Shown here in pieces: positions 41,422 to 50,669 of a DNA stretch of 64,000 bases. Below the pieces are notes generated by a model, which worked only from the letters and a program-made list of their open reading frames with translations, had not been told where the DNA came from and searched no databases. The stretch is from the NCBI GenBank assembly GCA_016708785.1, contig JADJFC010000002.1:1-64000 (forward strand), written 5' to 3'. How positions within the stretch are numbered: the first letter of the stretch is position 1; each line of letters begins with the position of its first letter. Source of the DNA: Bacteroidota bacterium (GTDB lineage: Bacteria; Bacteroidota; Bacteroidia; AKYH767-A; 2013-40CM-41-45). A program made the position numbers and the translations under genes.

Positions 41422-44025
41422 CTACTTGATAAAAGAACCTGCCATTTCAAGCGCCTTACTAAGTCCTGCCGGATTTTTACCGCCTGCTGTTGCGTAGAAA
41501 GGTTGTCCGCCGCCGCCGCCTTGAATTTCTTTCGATAATTCACGGATGATGTTGGTTGCGTTTAGGTTTTTATCTTTTACCAGATTATCGGATACGATCA
41601 GACTTAACATTGCTTTGCCATCAATTTCTGCACCGGCAAGGAAGAATAAATTGTCGATCTGATTTTTCAATTCGAATGACAAATTTTTCAATGCATCGGC
41701 AGTTGGCAATTCAACTTTTTCAGCAAGGAAATTAATTCCGTTCACAGATTTAATTTTGCCGATCAGTTCTTTCTTAATGACTTGCGTTTTTTCATTCACA
41801 AAAACATTGATCTGTTCTTGTAATGCCGTATTCTCATCAAGTAATCCCTGGATTCTTTGAACCAGGTCTTTCGGATTTTTCAACAATTCTTTGATTGAAT
41901 TCAATTGTAATTGTTGTTCTTCGAAATATGAATCCGCTTTGTCTGCTGTAATTGCTTCAATTCTTCTTACACCTGCTGCAACTGCACTTTCAGAAACAAC
42001 TTTGATCTGCCCGATCTGTCCGGTAGCTTTCACATGTGTTCCGCCACACAATTCAATTGAATAGTTAGGATCAAAAGTAATGACTCTTACAAATTCGCCA
42101 TACTTCTCTCCAAACAATGCCATTGCGCCCATATCCATTGCTTGCTGAACAGGGACATTTCTTCTTTCATCCAATAAAATATTTTCACGAATTTTTTCAT
42201 TCACGATTTTTTCGATCTTTTGAATTTCTTCATCACTCACTTTTGCAAAATGAGAAAAATCGAAACGCGTCTGTGCTTCATTGACAAGTGAACCTTTTTG
42301 ATTCACATGAGCACCGAGCACTTGCTTCAATGCTGAATGGAGCAGGTGAGTAGCAGAGTGATTATTTGAGATCTGCTTGCGGCGTGATGTATTTATTTTT
42401 GCAACGAAAGTAGCGCTTACATCTTTTGGAAGTTTGTCTACATAATGAATGATCAGGTTATTTTCTTTTTGCGTGTCAGTGATAGATGTTTTTTCACCAT
42501 TCGCTTCAATGTAACCTGTATCACCAATTTGTCCACCACTTTCTGCATAGAAAGGAGTACGATTCAATACCAATTGAAATTGCTCCTTGTTCTTAGCTTT
42601 TACTTTTCTGTAGCGTAAAATTTCTGCTTCGCCTTCTGTTTCATCATAACCAATGAATTCTACTTCTTCACCTTCTTTTACAATTACCCAATCATCAGTG
42701 TCAACAACAGCTGCTGCACGCGAACGTTCTTTTTGTTCATCAAGACATTTATTGAAACCGGTCATGTCGACTTCCATGTCTCTTTCACGAGCCATAAGTT
42801 GAGTTAAGTCGATTGGAAACCCAAATGTGTCAAAAAGTTCGAAAGCAAATTTGCCATCAACGCTCTTGCCTTTGTATTCGTCGAATTTTTTTATTCCTGT
42901 ATCGAGTGTTCTCAAAAATCCAAGTTCCTCTTCTGTTATAACACGAATCACAAAATCCTGTTGTGCTTTTAATTCAGGGAATACATCTTTGAATTGTTCA
43001 GCAAGAATTGGAACCAATTTATTCATAAACGGTTCTTTCAAATTCAGAAATGTGAATCCATAACGAACAGCACGACGAAGAATGCGTCGGATCACATAAC
43101 CTGCTTTATTGTTGCTAGGTAATTGCCCATCTGATATGGCTAAAGCAATTGCGCGAATATGATCAGACATTACTCGCATTGCAATATCCGTTTTCTCAGC
43201 CGCGCCATATTTCACTCCTGAATTCAATGCAATAAATTGAATCATCGGTTGAAAAACATCTGTGTCATAATTCGATGTTTTGCCTTGCATAGCCATGCAC
43301 AGTCTTTCGAAACCCATTCCGGTGTCAACATGTTGTGCAGGTAATTTGTCCAGACTTCCATCTGCTTTGCGATTGAATTCCATGAACACATTGTTCCAGA
43401 CTTCTATCACTTGCGGATGAGATTCATTGACCAATGTTTTACCGTCAACTTTTTTACGCTCCTCATCGGAACGAAGATCGATATGGATTTCCGTGCAAGG
43501 ACCACATGGGCCCGTTGCACCCATTTCCCAGAAATTGTCTTTCTTATTTCCGCGAAGGATTCTGTCTTCTGGCAGTACTTTTTTCCAATGATCGAAACTT
43601 TCCTGGTCAAATGCGAGGTTCTCTTTGCTATCACCTTCAAATACAGTAACGTACAGACGATCCTTCGAAAGTTTGTAGACTTCTGTCAATAATTCCCAGC
43701 TCCATGCAATTGCGTCTTTCTTAAAATAATCGCCAAAAGACCAGTTGCCAAGCATTTCAAACATGGTATGATGATACGTATCTATTCCAACTTCCTCAAG
43801 GTCATTGTGTTTGCCTGAAACACGTAAACATTTTTGAGTATTTGCAATTCTTGGATACTTTGCCGGCGAATTGCCAAGAAATATATCTTTGAACTGATTC
43901 ATGCCCGCATTGGTAAACATGAGAGTAGGGTCGTTTTTCACCACCATTGGTGCCGATGGAACGATATGGTGTCCTTTACTCTTGAAAAAATCAAGGAAAG
44001 CAGTCCGGATTTGAGCCGAAGTCAT
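41422..44025 (-). CDS. alaS: Alanyl-tRNA synthetase
   Basis: About 867 residues, normal AlaS length. Class II core: FLDFFKSKGHHIVPSAPMV, MFTNAGMNQFKDIFLG, HHTMFEMLGNWSFGDYFK and GMGFERLCM. The editing domain has NNHSATHLLHSAL and CGGTHVKATG. The C-terminal coiled coil and C-Ala domain end in GGGGGQPFYATAGGKNP. It charges tRNA-Ala and clears mischarged Ser/Gly. The second Met (44025) is the likely start. It diverges from the M23 peptidase gene. Confidence 0.98.
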   Translation of the reverse strand: MTSAQIRTAFLDFFKSKGHHIVPSAPMVVKNDPTLMFTNAGMNQFKDIFLGNSPAKYPRIANTQKCLRVSGKHNDLEEVGIDTYHHTMFEMLGNWSFGDYFKKDAIAWSWELLTEVYKLSKDRLYVTVFEGDSKENLAFDQESFDHWKKVLPEDRILRGNKKDNFWEMGATGPCGPCTEIHIDLRSDEERKKVDGKTLVNESHPQVIEVWNNVFMEFNRKADGSLDKLPAQHVDTGMGFERLCMAMQGKTSNYDTDVFQPMIQFIALNSGVKYGAAEKTDIAMRVMSDHIRAIALAISDGQLPSNNKAGYVIRRILRRAVRYGFTFLNLKEPFMNKLVPILAEQFKDVFPELKAQQDFVIRVITEEELGFLRTLDTGIKKFDEYKGKSVDGKFAFELFDTFGFPIDLTQLMARERDMEVDMTGFNKCLDEQKERSRAAAVVDTDDWVIVKEGEEVEFIGYDETEGEAEILRYRKVKAKNKEQFQLVLNRTPFYAESGGQIGDTGYIEANGEKTSITDTQKENNLIIHYVDKLPKDVSATFVAKINTSRRKQISNNHSATHLLHSALKQVLGAHVNQKGSLVNEAQTRFDFSHFAKVSDEEIQKIEKIVNEKIRENILLDERRNVPVQQAMDMGAMALFGEKYGEFVRVITFDPNYSIELCGGTHVKATGQIGQIKVVSESAVAAGVRRIEAITADKADSYFEEQQLQLNSIKELLKNPKDLVQRIQGLLDENTALQEQINVFVNEKTQVIKKELIGKIKSVNGINFLAEKVELPTADALKNLSFELKNQIDNLFFLAGAEIDGKAMLSLIVSDNLVKDKNLNATNIIRELSKEIQGGGGGQPFYATAGGKNPAGLSKALEMAGSFIK

Positions 44026-44062
44026 CATTGTAGATTAAATTGGTTGTAGTTAATTGAGAGCG

Positions 44063-44070
44063 TATATTTG
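44063..44070 (+). promoter_or_regulatory. Putative -7 box (TATATTTG) for the M23 peptidase gene
   Basis: Exact TAnnTTTG match 48 bp before the ATG at 44119, in the alaS/peptidase divergent gap. Confidence 0.5.
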
Positions 44071-44118
44071 CATCCCAAAGTCCTGCGAATATAAACAGGA
44101 TAAACGAATTTTTATAGA

Positions 44119-45090
44119 ATGCCGAACGTAAAATATCACTTCAATACTGCCACACTCAAATACGAGCGAGTAATCGTGAGTTGGAAGAAGCGATTATTTC
44201 GACTTTTGGGATGGCTGGCAACGGCAGTAGTATTTGGAGCCATCATCATGCTCATCGCTTACAACTTTTTTGATTCTCCAAAGGAGAAACGCTTAAAGCG
44301 TCAGTTGGAAGAAACAACATATCAGCTCGAATTATTAAAGCAAAGAAGTGATCAGGTCTCTGAGGTGTTGAAAGACATTCAAGAAAGAGACAATACAATT
44401 TATCGCGTCATTTTCGAGGCAGAACCAATTCCTGTGAGCATCAGAGAAGCCGGATATGGTGGAGTTGACCGTTATAATAAATTGCGCGATTATTATAATG
44501 CAGATCTGATCGTTGATGTCACAAAAAAAGTGGATCAACTTTCGAAGCAATTGTATGTACAATCTAAATCGTATGATGAAGTTTGGCAATTGGTGAAGAA
44601 TAAAGCAAACATGTTATCATCAATACCTGCCATTCAACCTGTATCAAACAAGGATATGACGCGTGTCGCTTCCGGTTATGGCTGGAGAATCCATCCGATC
44701 TATAAAACGGAAAAACTTCATACCGGAATGGACTTTACTGCTCCTGTCGGTACGGAAATTTATGCTACCGGTAATGGAACAGTTGTCAAGGTGGAGAAGG
44801 ATGGTCGTGGCTATGGAAATAATGTGATTATTAATCATGGCTATGGTTACCAGACGTTATATGGTCACATGAGTAAATTCAGTGTTCGCCCGGGACAAAA
44901 AGTAAAACGTGGTGACCTGATTGGATCTGTCGGAAATACAGGAACCTCAACAGGTCCACATTTACACTATGAAGTTCATAAAAATGGAAATCCGGTGAAT
45001 CCTGTAAATTTCTATTACAACGATTTGAGTCCTGAAGAATATGCTAGAATGCTGGAGATCTCGTCTCAGGCCGGACAAGCTTTCGATTGA
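44119..45090 (+). CDS. Membrane-anchored M23 family metallopeptidase
   Basis: The 323-residue protein has a short cytoplasmic N-terminus, one membrane helix (LLGWLATAVVFGAIIMLIAYNFF), a coiled coil (EKRLKRQLEETTYQLELLKQ) and a C-terminal LytM/M23 domain with all zinc ligands: HTGMDF and HLHYEV, plus the catalytic-site His in YGHMSKF. It should cleave peptidoglycan cross-links in the periplasm or activate amidases. A MerR-family gene follows closely, an arrangement often seen in Bacteroidota. Confidence 0.93.
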   Translation: MPNVKYHFNTATLKYERVIVSWKKRLFRLLGWLATAVVFGAIIMLIAYNFFDSPKEKRLKRQLEETTYQLELLKQRSDQVSEVLKDIQERDNTIYRVIFEAEPIPVSIREAGYGGVDRYNKLRDYYNADLIVDVTKKVDQLSKQLYVQSKSYDEVWQLVKNKANMLSSIPAIQPVSNKDMTRVASGYGWRIHPIYKTEKLHTGMDFTAPVGTEIYATGNGTVVKVEKDGRGYGNNVIINHGYGYQTLYGHMSKFSVRPGQKVKRGDLIGSVGNTGTSTGPHLHYEVHKNGNPVNPVNFYYNDLSPEEYARMLEISSQAGQAFD

Positions 45091-45143
45091 TTTGGAAAAT
45101 TAAAACTTACATTCTATATTCGCTAAACTTAAAAGGACCCGAA

Positions 45144-45593
45144 ATGCCGTATAAAGAGAAAGAAATCGAGAAATTGTACTACACCATTGGTGAAGTAGCG
45201 CAGATGTTTAATGTAAACACTTCTCATATCCGTTTCTGGTCAAAGGAATTTGATGTTATTCGTCCTGCTACCAATAAAAAAGGTAACAGAATGTACACCC
45301 AACCTGACATCGAAAATTTCAAGAAAATTTATCACCTTGTAAAAGAAAAAGGTTTTACCTTGAAAGGTGCTAAGTCAGAATTAAAAGATAAAAAACTTTT
45401 CAAGCATGAATTTCATTCTGAAGTAAGCGAAATTCAGTTGCATGATAATCCAATTGAAATTCCAATTTTTACTTCATCTCAAGCAGATCAAGATGCATTT
45501 GTAAATAAAATTGCATTGAAAAATTCATTGGCGAAAATTAAATCTTCGTTGATGGATATGCAACGCGACCTTTCCATTCTGGAAGCTAAGTAA
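45144..45593 (+). CDS. MerR-family transcriptional regulator
   Basis: The ATG at 45144 is chosen because homology starts in KLYYTIGEVAQMFNVNTSHIRFWSKEF; the open frame begins earlier inside the preceding gene. The 149-residue protein has the winged-helix DNA-binding domain including NRMYTQPDIENFKKIYHLVKEKGFTLKGAKSELK, then a short C-terminal helix without a sensing domain or metal-binding cysteines. Target genes are unknown. It lies 53 bp after the peptidase gene and is probably co-transcribed. Confidence 0.9.
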   Translation: MPYKEKEIEKLYYTIGEVAQMFNVNTSHIRFWSKEFDVIRPATNKKGNRMYTQPDIENFKKIYHLVKEKGFTLKGAKSELKDKKLFKHEFHSEVSEIQLHDNPIEIPIFTSSQADQDAFVNKIALKNSLAKIKSSLMDMQRDLSILEAK

Positions 45594-45949
45594 TAAACTG
45601 CAATTTTTATTTTGAATTTGTTTGAGTTTCTCGTTAGGTGTTTAATAAAAGAACCTTCATTTACGCGGTTACGTATTACAATTTTAATTTAGTCATTTGA
45701 CTATTTATTAATGCTGTCCGCCTGTGGTGGATAGTCATGCGGAAGGGGAAAACTTGGGGCCTGTCCGCATGGCGTCAGCCATTTTTATTTACCAATAACT
45801 TTCTTATTAATGATTATCCTTTGCAGGGGCATTCAAATTTCTGAATCGCGCCCCCGGGGCTTATATTGTGTCGAAAAATTTTGGTATTTTTATAAAATTA
45901 GTTCAGTGAATCAATCTACATAATTTGTGTTGATGAACTTCATTTCTAA
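45594..45949. other. 356-bp intergenic region with a GC-rich structured patch
   Basis: No gene seen. 45715-45785 is much more GC-rich than its flanks and can pair CATGCGGA with TCCGCATG around a GGGGAAAACTTGGGGCC loop; a GCGCCCCCGGGGC patch lies at about 45846-45858. Could be a remnant of a mobile element or an unrecognised RNA; neither can be shown. Confidence 0.3.
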
Positions 45950-45955
45950 ATGATC

Positions 45956-48085
45956 ATGAAAAAAACAATCTCCTTCATAATCTTATTCTTATTTTTTCAT
46001 TCGTCAAATGCTCGCGAAGGGATGTGGTTCCCTCAACTGCTCGAGCAACTCAATGAAACAGAAATGCGTCAGCTCGGAATGAAGATCTCCGCTGAAGATA
46101 TTTATAGTGTAAATAAAAGTAGCTTAAAAGATGCTGTCGTGCAATTCGGAGGTGGCTGTACGGGTGAAATTATTTCTGAAAGAGGTTTACTCATTACAAA
46201 TCATCATTGTGGTTTCTCTCAGATCCAGTCGCTAAGTTCTATTGAAAATAATTTACTCAAGAATGGTTTTTGGGCAATGAGTGATACTGCTGAAATTCCG
46301 GTTCCCGGATTAACAGTCACTTTTGTCAAGGAAATAGTTGATGTTAGTTCCATTATTCTTGTAGATGTTTCTGAGGATCTGAATGAACAAGAGAGGAGTT
46401 TGATCATTAAAAGTAAGAGCGATAGTATTGAAAAAGCACGCACTGATGGAAAGAACATCAAAGCATTTGTAAGGTCTTTTTACAGTGGTAATGAATACTT
46501 CTTATTTATTACTCAGGTTTTTCGTGACATCAGATTTGTCGGCGCTCCCCCTGTTTCTGTTGGGAAGTTTGGCGGGGAAACAGATAATTGGTTGTGGCCT
46601 CGCCATACCGGAGATTTCTCCTTGTTTCGAATTTATTGCGACTCTTTAAATTTGCCTGCTGATTACTCTAAAAATAATGTCCCATATACTTCAATGAAGT
46701 TTCTCGAGATCAACATTGAGGGTGTAAAAGAAAATGATTTCACATTCGTATATGGATTTCCGGGAAGGACAAATGAGTATCTGTCTGCTTCATCTCTTGA
46801 TCTGATCTATTCTCAAACAAATCCAAATAAAATAAAAATTCGGGAAGAGCGATTGAATATCTGGCGAACGGATATGAATTCGAATGATACTATATATTTA
46901 AAATATGCTCCACGCTTCAAGACATTAGCGAATTACTATAAAAAGTGGCGTGGAGAAAATCTCGGATTAAAATCTTTCAATGTTGTCGAACAAAAAAAGC
47001 GCTATGAGTCTAAAATAAATGCTGAATCGAATGGAATGGCTCAGCCGATCCTCGATAACATTGAAGCAGTGAACGAACGGTTGAAGCCGCTTAGTTACAA
47101 CTCGGATTTTTTTGTCGATGGTTTGCTCGGAATTGAAATTGCCGGACTCTCTCAGAAATTTACAAAGCTGATAACGTTATCACAAAGTGATACTACTTCA
47201 AAAGAGGTCTTAAACAAAGAGCTCGAAAGACTAAAAGCAGATTACAGAGGCTTTCATAAAAATTATTCAAAAAAAACAGATAGAAAGATTTGTCTTGCTA
47301 TGTTAAATCTTGCCGACAAACATCTGTCGCAAGAATATAAACCTGCATTTTATTCCAATCTGAAGAATGAAAACGACATTGAAGAATACACTGATAGATT
47401 ATTTGATGGTTCATTGTTGACAGACACTTCTTCAATGATGAAATATTTATCAGCATTTAAAAAAAGAAAGATCAAGCGCGTGCTCACTGACAAGGTTTAT
47501 CTTTTTGGTAAAGAAATCACTGGTGTTTCGAAGTTATTAAATGAAAAAATGGCTCCACTCAATATAGAACTTGGAAGGCTTCAAAGAAATTATGTTTCAA
47601 TCCTTCGATCAGTAGATAAAGAAAGAAAATTCTATCCCGATGCAAATAGTACGCTTCGGGTTGCTTATGGCAATGTGAAAAGTATGAATCCTTCCGATGG
47701 AAAGACGTACAATTTTTTCACTACTACTGATGGCATCCTTGAGAAGATCGATAATTCAAATCCGGATTTTGAATTTCCTGCCGGTTTGGAGAAACTTATT
47801 CGTGATAAAGACTTTGGGGCTTATGGTAAGAATGGTTCTGTTCCGGTTGCATTTCTTGCGTCCAATCATACGACCAATGGAAATTCCGGAAGCCCAGTTC
47901 TAAATGCTAAAGGACAACTAATCGGAATTAATTTTGATCGCGTTTGGGAAGGCAATATGAGCGATTATTTTTTTGATGAAAACACCTGCAGAAACATAGC
48001 AATGGATATGCACTATTTTTTATTCGTCGTCGAAAAATACGGTAAAGCAAGTCGATTGATCGAAGAAATGAAAATCATAAGGTAG
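45956..48085 (+). CDS. S46 family dipeptidyl-peptidase (DPP11-like)
   Basis: About 709 residues; the third codon (Met, 45956) opens the signal peptide KKTISFIILFLFFHSSNA. S46 features: REGMWFPQLL, GGGCTGEIISERGLLITNHHCGFSQIQ with the catalytic His, WPRHTGDFSLFRIYCD, FVYGFPGRTNEYLSA, and NGNSGSPV with the catalytic Ser (about residue 646 counted from 45950). Eighteen residues later NFDRVWEG carries Arg where Porphyromonas DPP11 has its specificity Arg673 (Gly in DPP7), suggesting preference for Asp/Glu at P1. It is periplasmic and supplies dipeptides for growth on protein. A heptamer array starts directly at its stop. Confidence 0.93.
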   Translation: MKKTISFIILFLFFHSSNAREGMWFPQLLEQLNETEMRQLGMKISAEDIYSVNKSSLKDAVVQFGGGCTGEIISERGLLITNHHCGFSQIQSLSSIENNLLKNGFWAMSDTAEIPVPGLTVTFVKEIVDVSSIILVDVSEDLNEQERSLIIKSKSDSIEKARTDGKNIKAFVRSFYSGNEYFLFITQVFRDIRFVGAPPVSVGKFGGETDNWLWPRHTGDFSLFRIYCDSLNLPADYSKNNVPYTSMKFLEINIEGVKENDFTFVYGFPGRTNEYLSASSLDLIYSQTNPNKIKIREERLNIWRTDMNSNDTIYLKYAPRFKTLANYYKKWRGENLGLKSFNVVEQKKRYESKINAESNGMAQPILDNIEAVNERLKPLSYNSDFFVDGLLGIEIAGLSQKFTKLITLSQSDTTSKEVLNKELERLKADYRGFHKNYSKKTDRKICLAMLNLADKHLSQEYKPAFYSNLKNENDIEEYTDRLFDGSLLTDTSSMMKYLSAFKKRKIKRVLTDKVYLFGKEITGVSKLLNEKMAPLNIELGRLQRNYVSILRSVDKERKFYPDANSTLRVAYGNVKSMNPSDGKTYNFFTTTDGILEKIDNSNPDFEFPAGLEKLIRDKDFGAYGKNGSVPVAFLASNHTTNGNSGSPVLNAKGQLIGINFDRVWEGNMSDYFFDENTCRNIAMDMHYFLFVVEKYGKASRLIEEMKIIR

Positions 48086-48147
48086 CTAATAACTAATAAC
48101 GAAGCTGTCGAAGTAGCTGTTCGTTATTCACTATTAGTTATTCGTTA
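48086..48147. repeat. Facing heptamer arrays between convergent S46 and hldD genes
   Basis: 48086-48103 (TAACTAA, TAACGAA units) begins at the S46 stop. 48120-48147 reads TTCGTTA, TTCACTA, TTAGTTA, TTCGTTA, ending 2 nt before the hldD stop. Between them GCT/AGC pairs make a small stem-loop. The two arrays are partly complementary and can form one long hairpin serving both genes. Confidence 0.75.
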
Positions 48148-48149
48148 AT

Positions 48150-49115
48150 TCAAAGGTTTTTGTTGGGAATTAAGTACCCTGTTACATAATCCGAAACCCC
48201 TTCCTCCAAAGTATGAAATGGGGTAGTGTAACCGATACTTTTCAGCTTTGACATATTTGCTTCGGTGAAGTATTGATATTTGTCTCGGATGTCAATTGGA
48301 GTGTCGATGAATTCAATATGCTCAGGCTTACCCATTGCTTTGAATGTGTTTTTTACCAGATCCAAGAAAGTACGTGCTTTTCCTGAACCTAAATTGTAGA
48401 TGCCTGAATTTTTCCTGTGGTTCAAAAGGAATATACATACAGAAGTCACATCCTTTACATAAACAAAGTCACGCAGCTGTTCGCCATCTTTATATTCCGG
48501 GTTGTGTGAACGGAACAATTTCATTCCTCCGGTTTTAGTAATCTGATTAAAGGCATGAAATATTACAGAAGCCATTCTCCCTTTGTGAAATTCGTTTGGA
48601 CCGTATACATTGAAGAATTTTAGTCCAACCCAGAAGTATGGTTTTTTCTCTTTCGCAATGCCCCATTTGTCAAAATCGTTTTTTGATTCACCATATGGAT
48701 TCAAAGGGACAAGTTTTTCGATCAATGCTTCATTATCATCATAACCAAATTCTCCATTTCCATATGTAGCAGCTGAAGATGCGTATACTAGAGGTAAGCC
48801 AAATTCAACACATGTATTCCAGATTTCCTTTGTGTATTCTAAATTCAATTCGTCAAAGATCGCTTTGTTGAACTCTGTGGTATCTGTTCGTGCACCGATG
48901 TGGAAGATGAACTGAACGAAACGATGGTTTTCGTTCAACCATTGCTGAAAGATACTTCGCTCTACTTTGTGAGTATAGGTTTTTCCTTCGAGGTTTCTGT
49001 TTTTATCGACTTGACTGAAGTCATCTACTATGACAATGTCATTGTATCCTTCTTCATTTAATTTAGCGACTAAACAACTGCCGATAAAGCCGGCGGCTCC
49101 TGTTACAATGATCAT
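48150..49115 (-). CDS. hldD: ADP-L-glycero-D-manno-heptose 6-epimerase
   Basis: The 321-residue protein is an extended SDR epimerase: TGAAGFIGSCLVAKLNEEG (NAD(P) binding), HIGARTDTTE (family-specific), SSAATYGNG and YGESKNDFDKW (catalytic Tyr/Lys variant of HldD), FFNVYGPNEFHKGRMASVIFH. It makes ADP-L-glycero-D-manno-heptose for the LPS inner core, so the organism likely has heptose-containing LPS. Other heptose genes are not in the window. Minor doubt only about exact heptose product. Confidence 0.93.
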   Translation of the reverse strand: MIIVTGAAGFIGSCLVAKLNEEGYNDIVIVDDFSQVDKNRNLEGKTYTHKVERSIFQQWLNENHRFVQFIFHIGARTDTTEFNKAIFDELNLEYTKEIWNTCVEFGLPLVYASSAATYGNGEFGYDDNEALIEKLVPLNPYGESKNDFDKWGIAKEKKPYFWVGLKFFNVYGPNEFHKGRMASVIFHAFNQITKTGGMKLFRSHNPEYKDGEQLRDFVYVKDVTSVCIFLLNHRKNSGIYNLGSGKARTFLDLVKNTFKAMGKPEHIEFIDTPIDIRDKYQYFTEANMSKLKSIGYTTPFHTLEEGVSDYVTGYLIPNKNL

Positions 49116-49162
49116 AGTACAAATAAAATAAAAATTTCCGTTGTTCTAAATATGATTTTTTC

Positions 49163-49975
49163 TCAAATGAAAATATTTCTGTCGTTTTGGCCAATAATAC
49201 TAAACATTTCATGAATTGCTTTTCTTCCTGTTTCACCTAAATCAACTGAAAACGTATTTACATAAAGTTCAATATGTTTTTTACGTACTTCAACTGACAT
49301 TTCTTGTGCGTGTTCCCGAACATAGTCTGACGATGATTCCGGATTAGTAAAAGCATATTCGACACTTGTCCTCAATACACGTTCAACTTTTTTCTTTACT
49401 TCTTCGTCTAAATCTTTTCGAATTGCAATTCCACCAAGTGGAATCGGAAGATTCGTTTTCTTTTCCCAAAGATCTCCCAGGTCAGCAATTTTCAGTAGTC
49501 CTTTCGATTCATACGTAAAACGATTTTCGTGAATAATGACACCGGCGTCGACTTTTTCTTCTAAAACTGCTCCTTCTATATCTGAAAATACCATTTCATT
49601 TACATTCGTAAGCTCAGGATAAAAGGTCTTAAATAAAAAATACGCTGTCGTGTTTTTTCCGGGTATTGCAATTGATTTTATTTCTTTTGTCGGATCAATG
49701 AATTTCTTTTTTGAAATTAATAACGGTCCAACACCTTTTCCCAATGCACTTCCTGAAGAAAGTAATTGATATTTTTCAGAGACTTTTGAAAATGCAAAAA
49801 AACTGAGTTTGGTAATTTCAAGTTGCCCGGAAATAGCTTTCCTGTTTAGTGTTTCTACGTCTTCAAGGCTAACTTCAAATTGCAAACCTTCAGTTTCGAT
49901 CTTTCCATGGATCATGGCATCGAAAATGAATGTATCATTTGGACATGGCGAAAAACCGAGTGTTAGCTTTTTCAT
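49163..49975 (-). CDS. mqnD: 1,4-dihydroxy-6-naphthoate synthase
   Basis: The 270-residue protein has the MqnD beginning LTLGFSPCPNDTFIFDAMIHGKI, SFFAFSKVSEKYQLLSSGSALGKGVGPLLIS, and AIPGKNTTAYFLFKTFYPE. MqnD is a periplasmic-binding-protein-fold enzyme that converts cyclic de-hypoxanthine futalosine to 1,4-dihydroxy-6-naphthoate in the futalosine route to menaquinone. It overlaps the upstream mqnB by 4 nt, so translation is coupled. No signal peptide, as expected for the cytoplasmic enzyme. Confidence 0.95.
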   Translation of the reverse strand: MKKLTLGFSPCPNDTFIFDAMIHGKIETEGLQFEVSLEDVETLNRKAISGQLEITKLSFFAFSKVSEKYQLLSSGSALGKGVGPLLISKKKFIDPTKEIKSIAIPGKNTTAYFLFKTFYPELTNVNEMVFSDIEGAVLEEKVDAGVIIHENRFTYESKGLLKIADLGDLWEKKTNLPIPLGGIAIRKDLDEEVKKKVERVLRTSVEYAFTNPESSSDYVREHAQEMSVEVRKKHIELYVNTFSVDLGETGRKAIHEMFSIIGQNDRNIFI

Positions 49976-50595
49976 TCAGTAATTTCCTGGAGGATTTGGA
50001 TGATCGTTCTATGCAGATTCGAAAGTGCTAATTGTACATTCCAATTGTCTTTATTCCTTTTTTCAATGTAATTTGAAATACTTCGTAATTGGATGGCCAT
50101 TGTTCTTTCCCGTTTACATACAAATAAAAATGCCGCCCCTTCCATTGTCTCAACTGATGGATTCAACCGATTGACAATTTTTTCAATACTGTCTTCATTG
50201 CCATGGACTGTATTTACTGTAATACCCGTTACAACCGGTAAACCATTCAATGTGTCAGAATGATAGTCTATTTCAAGGCTAACAGAAGAGAGCCCTTCCA
50301 GACCCATATCTTCCAGTGTCAGAAAATCTTCACCGTCTTCAGCACCAACTTCCGACAGGTGGTCAACTTCAACTCTAACAACTTCTCCAATTTCCAGACT
50401 TCTGTCAAAACTTCCTGCCAATCCAATGTTGATTGCCAGATCATATTCACTTGCCGCAAATTGTCGAGTTATCATGTAGGCAGTCGGCACCATGCCAATT
50501 CCCGTTATCAAAAAGTCGATTTCATGTCCATAAGTGTCAATTTCCTTCAAAATCGAGATTTCTTCGGCTGTCGCTGCTGCTATTAAGATCTTCAT
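49972..50595 (-). CDS. mqnB: Futalosine hydrolase
   Basis: The ATG at 50595 is chosen (KILIAAATAEEISILKEID); the longer frame passes through the promoter box. The 207-residue protein is a nucleoside phosphorylase-fold hydrolase: FLITGIGMVPTAYMITRQ, YDLAINIGLAGSFDRSLEIGEVVRV, and SVETMEGAAFLFVCKRE with the ribose-binding Met-Glu. It splits futalosine to hypoxanthine and dehypoxanthine futalosine. With mqnD it shows that menaquinone is made by the futalosine pathway; mqnA and mqnC are elsewhere. Confidence 0.93.
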   Translation of the reverse strand: MKILIAAATAEEISILKEIDTYGHEIDFLITGIGMVPTAYMITRQFAASEYDLAINIGLAGSFDRSLEIGEVVRVEVDHLSEVGAEDGEDFLTLEDMGLEGLSSVSLEIDYHSDTLNGLPVVTGITVNTVHGNEDSIEKIVNRLNPSVETMEGAAFLFVCKRERTMAIQLRSISNYIEKRNKDNWNVQLALSNLHRTIIQILQEITE

Positions 50596-50600
50596 ACCTG

Positions 50601-50608
50601 CAAAGATA
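50601..50608 (-). promoter_or_regulatory. Putative -7 box (TATCTTTG) for mqnB-mqnD
   Basis: Exact TAnnTTTG match on the minus strand only 5-6 bp before the chosen mqnB ATG, implying a nearly leaderless transcript. Confidence 0.5.
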
Positions 50609-50642
50609 GTTCGGAGTTTGAACATTCTTCCTTCCAAAGGTT

Positions 50643-50650
50643 TATCTTTG
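50643..50650 (+). promoter_or_regulatory. Putative -7 box (TATCTTTG) for the PTPS-folE operon
   Basis: Exact TAnnTTTG match 19 bp before the ATG at 50670; with the minus-strand box at 50601 it makes a compact divergent promoter pair. Confidence 0.55.
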
Positions 50651-50669
50651 CCGCTATTACTTCAATAAA

